A DNA stretch of 64,000 nt from Anas platyrhynchos. Lineage: Eukaryota > Chordata > Aves > Anseriformes > Anatidae. The notes under the pieces were generated by a model. It searched no databases. It saw only the letters and a list, made by a program, of their open reading frames with translations, and was not told where the DNA came from. Made by a program: the position numbers and the translations under genes. Positions 26,610-35,500 of this stretch are shown here, piece by piece (positions within the stretch are counted from its first letter, which is position 1; every line of letters begins with the position of its first letter). The stretch is from positions 26,314,501-26,378,500 of the forward strand of contig NC_092593.1 in the NCBI RefSeq assembly GCF_047663525.1, read 5' to 3'.

Positions 26610-28587
26610 GAAGGCAGATCACTGGGAACAAGAATCCTATTTTGCTATGTCATCAGTCTGGTATCTGCATATGCTAACTCCAGATCCAAAGCCTGATTAG
26701 CAAGGAGAGGTAATCAATCACTCTGTGTAAAGGTAATCTCTGTCCACTGGAAGGGGATGCTCCGGGCTCACCTTAGGTTGCCCTTGCCATGAAGAGACTC
26801 CCCAGGGCACACACACTGTGCCTTGCTTAGAAGAGCAGCCATCATAATGTGAAGCTTTGAGGAGAAACAAGGGTAGAACATATCAAGTGGTAGACCTGAA
26901 AGGACACCATGGCAATGGAAACCAGATGGATAACAATGGAAACACAATGATTGCCAGAGTGGTTTTGATTGCTGGAGATACAGGTACCCGGAGCTACCTG
27001 TCTCTCTGGCTATACACAATCTTGTGGTTACGTGGGGCAGTGAGCACTTGGTTTTACATGGCAATCTTTTGCAAATGTTTAGTGGTTAATTGTACCATCA
27101 ATTTGCAGCCTCAATCAATTATCAGGAGATGACATTATGACTGATGATGACTGACTCAAATACATGATTTGTTTAACTTCATACAAGGCCCAAGACAAAA
27201 AGATACATAGGACAGGCAATTTGGTTACTACTCTGGATATGAAAATGTCAGGCATAACCTGGTAATTTCATGCCATAAATCTCACTGATATCCTGGCACA
27301 TGATGTTGCAGTAGCATTAATTTGATATTAAATTTATTATTAACATTGATTTAAGCCTGTCTAACCAGTAATACCATATGGCCCAGACTCATTATTCAGG
27401 TGTAGTTTTTCATTTTCCTAGAGCCGTATTTTTACTTATCATCGATTCTGATTTGAATGCTGGTTGAAATCAAATTGGCTATGAATCTGTCATTATGAAC
27501 AATTGTTGCATCACCTAAATATAGAAGCAGTAAATTTATTTTTATCATTATGTATTTATGTGATTTCAAGATCAAATATTTATCCTGTGTCTTTGGATTG
27601 AGCAAGCTACTGTTCAAGAATGAATGCTGTTATTTTTTCTAGGTCACAGTTCAAAAGTAGGTCTTTGTAATCTACTATATCTACGTGTATAAACGAAGCA
27701 CCTCCTAAAAGAACTTCTCAAAGTAGGAAAAAAAAAAAGAATGATGACCTTCAGGGTAACTGCATTTTTATGAAATTCTTTAGGCAATGATTCATGGATG
27801 TGACAGCCTGTCACATAAAAAAGCACAACGATTTTCAGACCTTACATGACTTTTAAAAGGCCATTGGGTGAAAACTGTTTCACTGAGATTTGAAATGAGG
27901 CAGTCTCTCTAAGCACAGATAGCAATAATCAAAGCTCCTGCAGTGTTTTTCATCTGGTGATCTCAAGGTACTTAGACAGGAAAGTCTTTAGGAAGGAAAG
28001 TACTGCACAGATGTGGAAGTCATTAGCTATAAACCTAGATAATTTTTTTCTTGGAAACACAAAATCCTAAAGAAGCTGCGTTATGATTCAAGTCACATTG
28101 CTGATATGAAAAGTTGAAGCTGTTGCAATTGTAATCAGTATTTTGAAGGGGGCAGCAGTTTTTAAACATCAAAAGCATTAACATTAAAGGAAGCAAAGAA
28201 ATTGGGGGCGGAGGGAAGTCCTCCACAAAAAGGCTAGCTTGCACTGATTCACTGTGTCACATTAGGCAGAAATACAGTTCTCTGTGTGTTGTCCTAGTGG
28301 GAAATACCTGATGATTGCTAAAATTTTAATGACTATGATTGTGCAAGCAGGCTGCACCAAAGGGCCTGCACTGCTCTATTGGATGATTACCTTTCCTCCC
28401 CCAATTCTTAAAGCAGAATGGATGGCAGTTTCAGATTGAATATATATTTTCCATCTGCTGAATAGTTGTTTTTGTTCATCTGTTTGAGGTTAACTATGCA
28501 CGTACTAATCAAACCCACTACTTCCTTTCTCGTAAAACCAAAACAAAGCTTCATATTACTTTCAGGTACAGCATCTGGGATCAAAGC
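26610..28587. other. CTLA4 upstream flank
   Basis: About 2 kb between the solo LTR and the CTLA4 TATA-like box. No exon is seen. It is AT-rich in 27.2-28.4 kb. A TTTTCC motif at about 28447 (GGAAAA on the other strand, the core that NFAT recognises) fits a T-cell inducible promoter, but such a short motif is weak evidence. Confidence 0.55.
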
Positions 28588-28597
28588 TATATATATA
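28588..28597 (+). promoter_or_regulatory. TATA-like box of CTLA4
   Basis: TATATATATA lies about 160 bases upstream of the CTLA4 start codon. This would place transcription start near 28,620 and leave a 5' UTR of about 130 bases, similar to the mammalian gene. It is inferred from position and sequence only. Confidence 0.5.
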
Positions 28598-28749
28598 CAC
28601 ACTGACTCTGTGTGGGTTCAAACATTTCGAAGATTCAGTATCCTGAAAGGTGTCACCTGTTTTCCAGTCCTTCTGGGAGTTCCAGTTTGTCTTAACGTCT
28701 GAAGGCATCAGACACCTTCAGTCCCTTCAGCATCTGTCCCAGCGCAGGA

Positions 28750-28807
28750 ATGCTCTCAATATTGATCACCGTGGGATTTCTCTGCACAGCCACTGCCATT
28801 GCAGAAG
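28750..28807 (+). CDS. CTLA4: CTLA4 exon 1, signal peptide (coding part)
   Basis: The exon encodes MLSILITVGFLCTATAIAE plus the first base of a Val codon, then GTGGGT as donor. It was found by looking for a hydrophobic leader ending in phase 1 upstream of the IgV exon. The start has G at -3, a fair Kozak context. The signal peptide is shorter than the human one, which has a longer N-terminal region. Cleavage is likely after Ala18, so the mature chain would begin near E19-V20-M21. The TATA-like box lies 160 bases upstream. The donor is GTGGGT rather than GTAAGT, which lowers certainty slightly. Confidence 0.87.
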
Positions 28808-31645
28808 GTGGGTAGATGAAGGAGGCAAGGTAGCCGGGGGTATCTGCATTTTCTCAGTTTCACATCTTTGTAGGACAGGGGCTGGGTACAAGAGGGAGAG
28901 GAAGATGACATGGAGCCTCTTCGCAGGACAGACTGAGAACTGAGAGGTGTCTGGAAAACCAGACGCAGACTTCAGAGCAGAGGCATCTGCAGAGAGGCTG
29001 GGCAGGATTCAGAGTAGCTCAAGAAGGGAGAAATATTTTGACAAACTAGGCCTCGTGAGTGAAGCTGACAGCTGATGATAAGGCAGAGACAGAGATTGGA
29101 ATGGATGGAGAGATTTTACTCCTCTTTCTCCCAAATTCTGGCACTGAAGAATTGGGGAAGATAAGCCCTGACCACAAATGGACTGATATAATATGAAATC
29201 CAATACTGTGTCCTGACAGCTTTTAAAGAAAAAATAATTGCATTCCCATACTATAGTGGGACAGAGTACAGCAGCTGTAAAAGGTAGCCAGTGGTACACT
29301 AGTTTCCCCTTAAGATTTGTTATGAATTTTTTCAGTATGTTTACCAGTCTTTGCTGTGCATTCCTGTGCTGTGGCTTAGGATATGGATGCTATTGCTGTA
29401 CAGTGGCTTGGGAATAGCTAGTGCAAAAAGATCAAAATCAAAAGAAATGCAAATACAGTTTCTGTTCAGTTTTACTGTTACCCTAATGGTTCTGGTTTGG
29501 GCAACAAGTGATTGCTGAGATTTATAATATAATTTACAGTAATTAAAGCACTTCAGCGTTTCTAAGTATATTAATGGTGCCCCTATGTGAATTGTGGTTG
29601 TTGGTTTTTTTTGGAAGAGTTTATCAGCATTTCTAGGAGTTACCCATGGTTGACAGGGGGTGGTAGGACACTCCTCCTATTGCACAGGTTTCAAGTAAAT
29701 ATTACATGACTGCAGATAATTTCTTGACAGTTCATTCACTATCATGCCCTTTGCTTCCTTACAGTAATGGAAGTGTCTCAGCCAGCAATGGTGCTGGCCA
29801 ACAGGCAAGGAGTTGCCAGCTTGGTGTGTAAATACAAGCACATCGGGAATGCAAAGGAAATTCGAGTGACTCTGCTGAAACAGACGGGTGACCAGTTCAC
29901 TGAGATCTGTGCTTCAACCTACACGACGGAGTTTAAAATGTTCAGTGTGGAAGAGGTCATTCAGTGCCGTGTTAGCCCTAGCCGAAACAATGTGACCCTC
30001 ACCCTCACTGGCCTGCAAGTTAACGATACTGGCCTTTATGTCTGCAAGATGGAGCGGATGTACCCCCCACCCTATTTTATGAACAAGGGCAACGGGACAC
30101 AGCTCTACGTGATTGGTAAGCCAAGCAGCTTTACGGAACTGTGGCACTCCCACCTTAAGGGTGTTGCTATTATGCCTCAGAGATCTTCAAAGTTCTATTT
30201 GTAAGAAGTGTGGTTGGACACTTATTCAAGCTTTGAGAATCGTGCTCTTATTTCTTTAATGTCTCCCTGTAGATACCTGAAGCAGGTGTATTCACAGGCA
30301 TGCAATGTATTTAGTAATGTATGAGCATTGGACAACATAAGCAATACCATACAGTGTATATGCTGTGTCCAGGCAGGAAGGCATGTAGGTGCTGAAACAG
30401 CAAAGCTAAGATGTGTGTTCTTCTGCAGATAAAGCTATTTTCCTTGGAAGCTGAGTGGGCAGGGACTCACAGCTCAGTCATGGTAGTATCTTGTGATAGT
30501 GCAGGTTAGAGAAAAGCAGTGTGGAGGCTAATCTTTGACTCCAGGGGATTCCTTATTTTGTGTCCGGGCAGTAAGGAATATAAGTGCAGAAACAGCAAAG
30601 AGTAAGATGTATGTTCTTCTGCATGTGTAACATGACTTGTGTGATACGATATATTTTAGATCCAGAACCGTGTCCAGACACTGCCATATATCTCTGGGTA
30701 TTAGGAGCTACTGCCTCAGGATTCTTTCTTTACAGCTTCATCATCTCAGCTGTTGTCGTGGGCAAAGCGGTAAGTCCTGTCAACTCAGCCCCATCCTGCT
30801 AATAATACTCCTCTGTGTGCCAAGGAAAAGGACAAAGAACTGAGAAGAGGGAAGAATGTTGGGAGCGAAGGCATGGGGGTGTTCTGGCTCCCTTTTACTG
30901 GTGCAATGCAGTGCTGTTACAATAATGCAATATGCAATCTTCCTGGACCTACCATGTAAACTTGTTCATGGATCAGTTGTGTTGCCAGAGTACCAGAAAG
31001 CAGCCAGCTTCTATCAGCTGGACTGATCCCTGGCTTATGTTTGGATGCTTAGAACAGGACGGAGTCTTGGATGCTTCTGGAATCAAAAGCAACAGACTTC
31101 AGGTGTACAGAGGCATGAGAAACCTGGGTTGCCCTTTTTAGTGTGGGTCTGGTGTGCTCAGCCTGTTAGAAATAAAACTGATGCCAAAGCATAAAACCAG
31201 AAAGTACTCCTGCCCTGTATTTTTCAATCCACCCTTGTCCCTAGAAGCCAAATGAAGCAGTCAGATGTCAACATTCATAGGTTTGAACTGTTGCTGGACT
31301 CTGCAGCAAGAGCAGCTTCAAAGTGCTAACTGAATAGTAGGACTCCATCTTTTCCTAAACAGCCACTGTAACTCCTGATTATCCCTCAAATAGTCTTAAT
31401 GGATCTACAAAAAGAGGTGAATGGGAAAGGTGTCTAGAATATGTTTTACTCACTAAAGGCAGTACACCTAGCACTCTTTAAAATGTGCTTGTCAGTGATT
31501 ACGCTGCGATGACTTGTTCATTTTTGTGTCTTCCCATATTTTACAGATACAGAGAAGACGACGTCTCACTACTGGAGTCTATGTGAAAATGCCTTCTGAA
31601 AAGCTAGAGAAAAAAGTGATTCCATTTCACATCACTGTGAATTGA
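28750..31645 (+). CDS. CTLA4: CTLA4, cytotoxic T-lymphocyte protein 4 (whole coding span, four exons)
   Basis: Inhibitory receptor of the CD28 family. In mammals it binds CD80/CD86 on antigen-presenting cells and cycles between endosomes and the T-cell surface. The exons 28750-28807, 29765-30115, 30660-30769 and 31547-31645 total 618 nt and encode 205 residues (human 223). Order: signal peptide 1-18 or so; IgV domain about 20-136 with cysteines 41, 68, 87 and 113, the D107-x-G-x-Y-x-C113 signature and the MYPPPY ligand loop at 118-123; N-glycosylation sites N95 and N129; stalk C141 for dimerisation; transmembrane segment about 146-170; and a cytoplasmic tail with YVKM at 185-188. All introns are GT..AG with phases 1, 1, 0 as in mammals. 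The second mammalian tail tyrosine is absent. ICOS follows 22 kb downstream on the same strand. Confidence 0.96.
28808..29764 (+). other. CTLA4 intron 1
   Basis: 957 bp, GT..AG, phase 1. It is shorter than the human intron of about 2.5 kb. The 3' end has a pyrimidine-rich CCCTTTGCTTCCTTACAG. No repeat or alternative exon was recognised. Confidence 0.85.
29765..30115 (+). CDS. CTLA4: CTLA4 exon 2, IgV ligand-binding domain
   Basis: 351 nt in phase 1-1, encoding residues 20-136. It opens with the VMEVSQPAMVLANRQGVAS segment, which aligns with human AMHVAQPAVVLASSRGIAS. B-strand C41, F-strand C113 and the second pair C68/C87 are all kept. The MYPPPY loop is intact, followed by NKGNGTQLYVI, which matches the human G strand. 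The donor is GTAAGC. Reading through the donor would add about 29 residues before a stop at 30202-30204, so intron retention would give a soluble form. Confidence 0.98.
30365..30427 (+). repeat. Intronic direct duplication, copy 1
   Basis: It matches 30560-30623 at roughly 55 of 64 aligned positions with one single-base gap, from GTGTCC to TTCTTCTGCA. It continues into G, making an acceptor-like CTGCAG. Confidence 0.9.
30560..30623 (+). repeat. Intronic direct duplication, copy 2
   Basis: Partner of 30365-30427. Here the end reads CTGCATG, so the acceptor-like AG of copy 1 is absent. It sits 36 bases before exon 3. Confidence 0.9.
30660..30769 (+). CDS. CTLA4: CTLA4 exon 3, stalk and transmembrane segment
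   Basis: 110 nt, the same length as the human exon, in phase 1-0. It encodes DPEPCPDTAIYLWVLGATAS and continues through a hydrophobic span to VVVGKA at residue 173. C141 in the EPCPD stalk is the interchain disulfide cysteine of the family. The acidic-proline stalk aligns with human DPEPCPDSDF. The donor is GTAAGT. Confidence 0.97.
30770..31546 (+). other. CTLA4 intron 3
   Basis: 777 bp, GT..AG, phase 0. The acceptor tract is CTTCCCATATTTTACAG. No repeat or extra exon was recognised. Confidence 0.9.
31547..31645 (+). CDS. CTLA4: CTLA4 exon 4, cytoplasmic tail
   Basis: The exon encodes residues 174-205, starting IQRRRRLTTGVYVKMPSEK and ending in PFHITVN before TGA. In mammals the TTGVYVKMP segment binds AP-2 (unphosphorylated) and SH2 proteins (phosphorylated), giving rapid endocytosis. 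Four consecutive arginines follow the membrane. The second tyrosine of the human tail (YFIPIN end) is replaced by FHITVN, so only one cytoplasmic tyrosine remains. Confidence 0.97.
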   Translation: MQRRRRLTTGVYVKMPSEKLEKKVIPFHITVN

Positions 31646-31706
31646 AACAGGGAGAGGGAGCCTGTTTCCTAGCTGGGGTGGAGAATCTGCTAATTGACTT
31701 AAGTCA

Positions 31707-31712
31707 AATAAA
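31707..31712 (+). terminator. Candidate polyadenylation signal
   Basis: AATAAA 62 bases after the CTLA4 stop. It would give a very short 3' UTR. Confidence 0.4.
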
Positions 31713-31785
31713 ATTTGTTATCTTATTACAAAGGTGTATGGGAAAGAGAGATAATATTCCTTGTAACTTCTATGGTTCGGAGGAG

Positions 31786-31791
31786 AATAAA
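31786..31791 (+). terminator. Candidate polyadenylation signal
   Basis: AATAAA about 140 bases after the CTLA4 stop, in AT-rich sequence. Confidence 0.4.
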
Positions 31792-31888
31792 TATAGTTTA
31801 TGCATTAATATTTCAAGGTTAACCCTGTTACATAAAAATGGCTACATTAGGCCATTGATTCTTTGAGTTGTATTGTACCAATATGTAG

Positions 31889-31918
31889 TCTATATATATA
31901 TGCATATATATATGTATA
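31889..31918. repeat. Palindromic AT repeat in CTLA4 3' UTR
   Basis: Alternating TA on both sides of a central TGCA forms a self-complementary tract of about 22 bases, able to fold into a hairpin in RNA. The human CTLA4 3' UTR also carries a polymorphic AT dinucleotide repeat. Confidence 0.85.
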
Positions 31919-32479
31919 GCATTAAGTGCTATTGCTGTTGCAGCAGAACATCTTATTGTTAAATTGTGCCATATCTACTGATCAACTGAGATCCAAACAC
32001 TATTAAGACAGAAGCTCGTGTGTCATTGCAAGGCTAATCCTACAGGTCTGGGAGGCAGAGGAGCACACTAATGTACAAAGGAATGTTGACTTGTTTCCGT
32101 GCAGTGCTATTTATTGGTTCCATTTCTTGCATTAGTGCTTTGCGCTTCAACAGAGGCATCACCGTAGGCTGGCAGCGATGAGACTGCTGCTCTAAAAGCC
32201 TGATCTCAGCACCTTTCTCTGGCATTGCGTCCCAGCAGTGCTGCGCTGGAGTTAACATTGATGATATCCGAGCCAGTGCTTGGAGAGAAAAGCTGCCCAG
32301 CTGGAGACCTCTTAAGCTGTTGCTGGGAAGATGTTCCAGCTCTGCTGGGGCCTCACATTTTACAAATGCTAAATTAGCATCTATCCAAAAGGCAGAAGTA
32401 TGTTGCTGTGTTTATCTGAGTCTATTTTCCATGAAAATACCAACAGTGTATAATCTTGTTTATTAGTTATGTACCATTC

Positions 32480-32485
32480 AATAAA
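32480..32485 (+). terminator. Candidate polyadenylation signal, distal
   Basis: AATAAA about 835 bases after the CTLA4 stop. It would give a 3' UTR of a length usual for this family. Confidence 0.4.
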
Positions 32486-32500
32486 AACCTTGAAGCTTTG

Positions 32501-35500
32501 CCCAAATTCAAGTTCATTTCTTATTCACCATTCTCAGAAGCAACAGGAAGTGGCTACATGTTAGAAAGCAGCGATGACAAGATGAACCTTTCCCCTCTGA
32601 CCCTGTGTTTTGCCTTTCTGAGGAGCTTGTGTGCTCATGCCAACACTTACTTTCTCAGCCCTCCTCCTCAGGGGTCACCATTAAAATCTGCCAAGTCTTC
32701 TGTTTGTTTAGTTAGAGGCACTGTGATGTGGTTCGCAGACACTAACAGCCGCCTTTACACTTCCAGCAAAGTTACTTGCTTGCAGAAGGTAACAGTAACG
32801 ACTTTGGTAGCATCTCCCCTAGCTGTTTATACAAAAAGCTAGTTCTAGTTTCAAATCCTGTTTTCTTTGCACCTCCTTGACACTCTCACTCACTTAATGC
32901 TACCTGACACACAAAGCTTTTAGAGCTTAAAACCATTTGAGAATTCTCAGCTCTACTGTTTTAATTCTTTGTGATCAAAATTTCACCTTACAACCCCAAA
33001 ACTTTGCAGAATGTACCTCTGTTGAACAGTTGTGAATGCATCTTTTTGCCTCAGTAACTGCGTGAGCCCCCTACATTGCTCCTGCAGCAGAAGCAGCTCG
33101 CAGGACACCAAATCTTATTGCTCTCTTGGTTAGCTTTTTCCCTCTTCCCCCATTCATCTTGCACCAGCTCCCACTGTACAAATAAACATTCACATTCTCA
33201 ATTTGCTACCAACTCAAACATTTGCAGGTGCCAACTGCTTTCCCAATGTTGACCTACAATTGCAGTGCATTGAGTAGAAGTAGCATCTGGTGACAAATGC
33301 TTTCTCTGAAGCCATTTTTTCTTATTTTGACAACAGTCTGGGTTTTTCCCTAATTTTCCACTAGCCTGTTTTGGGCATTAAAAAAGGTAAAAACTCACAT
33401 GGCTGACCTCACTGCAAAATGACCAAATTTCTGTCTATTCAAGTGCAGTCTGCTAAGAGAAATGTGTTCCATGACTGGCAGAAATAGATTTGACCCACAC
33501 ATCCACTTGTTTGAGCTGTAAAATCTTCCAATAAATTTACCCTGGCAAAGCAAGAATAATTACTCGGGTCAACTTTTTTTTTTTTTTTTCCCAGCACAGG
33601 AAGTAATAGCTCAGATATTCCCTGAATTGTGTCCAATTGCTAATCAGGAACCAAGTGTTTCTTCTTTTTCTCTCCCTTGACAATTTGTATGCACTACAAC
33701 CAAGTGCTTCCTTTTCTTGAGCAATCTAAAGCAGCTCAAGTAAATGATTTTCTACATTTGTCCCTCCTGGGGGAAGGGATGCTTTGGGCCTCTGTCAACA
33801 ATCTCATGACCTCTGGCCACAGCTGTGAATCTGTGTCACTATAGAATTCAAGTATAAATAATAATCACTTTCTTTGCTGGCAGGTAAGCTGACCATGGTT
33901 AGGCATTCTGCATCCACCAGGACAAATCCTTCTCAGTACACTAGCATTTCCTTGAGACATGCAGCCTGTAATGGGCAGTGGAGAATTCTGACTTAAAAGA
34001 ACTGCAAGTTGCTAAATTACCCAAATAGCGAAGATTATGCGACACCTGAGCAGAAACAATCATGTCACGTACGGCAATAGCAGTATTTTATGTTTGCTCC
34101 TGCACTTAAGTAATTTCTGGTATGATGCTTTTTAACTATTGTATTGGAAATTAGTTGGCCTATATTCTCTATCTGTTCTGAACTTCTCTTCATTCTCAGT
34201 AGCTTCCAACCCAAACTTTTTCCAACCTTCTCTTATTTCTGCAGTGCTGACTTTGCTCTGGCTTTTCTTACCATTATAGCAGCTTTACCTGAGCTGAATG
34301 TTACACAAGTATGCGTTACCATTTTTGTTCAAAGCCAAGTTCCTCTTTTGAATTTTCTGGCAGAGTACAGGGTGCACTCAAAACAGCAGATGTAGCAATG
34401 AAGACCAAAGTGGGATTTCAGTTCAGATTCTATTGACAATAATACTCTCGTAATTTATATCTGGCACTACAGAAATGAGTGGAACCCAAGTGCCCGCAGA
34501 GATGTTATTTATGCCTGTCCCCATATGGTCCATACAGCAGCTCTGAAGAGTGCAGAGCACAAACCTCAGGGAATTTCCATTCTGCTCATGCCCTGTGCCA
34601 CCCTTCAGGACCTTGAGCTCTGTGCTTTCTCCTGATACTTGGAGAGTATCTTGTCACAATCAGCATTCAAAAAAATTGACATATGCAAGTCAGATATGCT
34701 TTTCTCTCAGACTACAGCAATACCAATAAAAAATATTACTCTACATCCCAAAAAATGTAAAAAGGAGGAAATGCTGACTCGGGGAAGAATGTGAAACATA
34801 GAAGCCAAAGGAACTGGTCTCAGAAGAATTTAGGGCTCATTAAAACAGGGAGTTCAAAAACATAACTGAGTATCTTACCTGGGCAGCCAAACAATGAGAC
34901 CGCACTGCTTGTTGAGGATTAGGAAGGGTCTCTTTTGATGTCCCCTTTACCCAGACAGGAGATACGTCAGCCTGTTTGAGAAACAGAAATAGTGAGTTTC
35001 TGGCTGCATCTGCCTGGGCATTCACATGTATACTTGTCTGCATCAAAGGCAATGGCATATGAACACACACACCGATATTCTACTTTCATTTTCATCTGCT
35101 TTTTTATATGAACAATTTTTCTCCTTACCATTGTCAACTACCAGATTCCTGTCTGATGCAGAAAAACATGCAACAAAGTCTCTCACCTAGCTATTCTATG
35201 ATTTGGCAGAGTGGTCCATCACTTTAGCATTAGAGATCTTCCTGTGAAAAAGGAAACAACTATGCACATCTGAACTTGCTACTCAGTAAGGCCTTGAGAT
35301 CTATAGAGAAAATCAATTCATGCTGTTTTCCACATCAATTTTTTCCTTACTAAATTAGAACAAATATAATCAAGGGCCCCCAAGCTATTCAACAGCAGTC
35401 CTGTTTCTATTCTTCCTAACTTCTGAACTTTGCTCAAGAAGCGCTTGGGACTTATTTCTAGTTTTACAGTAACAAACACCTCCATTGTCCAGGTAACTCC

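Larger units (their letters stand above)
30116..30659 (+). other. CTLA4 intron 2
   Basis: 544 bp, phase 1. It contains a degenerate 64-bp direct duplication (30365-30427 and 30560-30623). The first copy ends in a good acceptor-like TTCTTCTGCAG. The real acceptor is ATATATTTTAG at 30649-30659. Confidence 0.9.
31646..32500 (+). other. CTLA4 3' UTR (extent inferred)
   Basis: AT-rich sequence after the stop. Candidate AATAAA signals lie at 31707-31712, 31786-31791 and 32480-32485. A palindromic AT tract lies at 31889-31918 and an ATTTA pentamer near 32,108. The true cleavage site cannot be seen from sequence alone. Confidence 0.55.

Noticed and set aside
25742-26700. Long open frames on both strands (209-221 codons)
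   Set aside because: They lie inside the solo LTR and come from its GC-rich internal repeats. The frames do not correspond to viral genes.
26935-27075. Hydrophobic frame ending in FCK, resembling the end of human CTLA4 exon 1
   Set aside because: No proper phase-1 donor follows. The leader at 28750-28807 has the right phase, a start context and a nearby TATA-like box.
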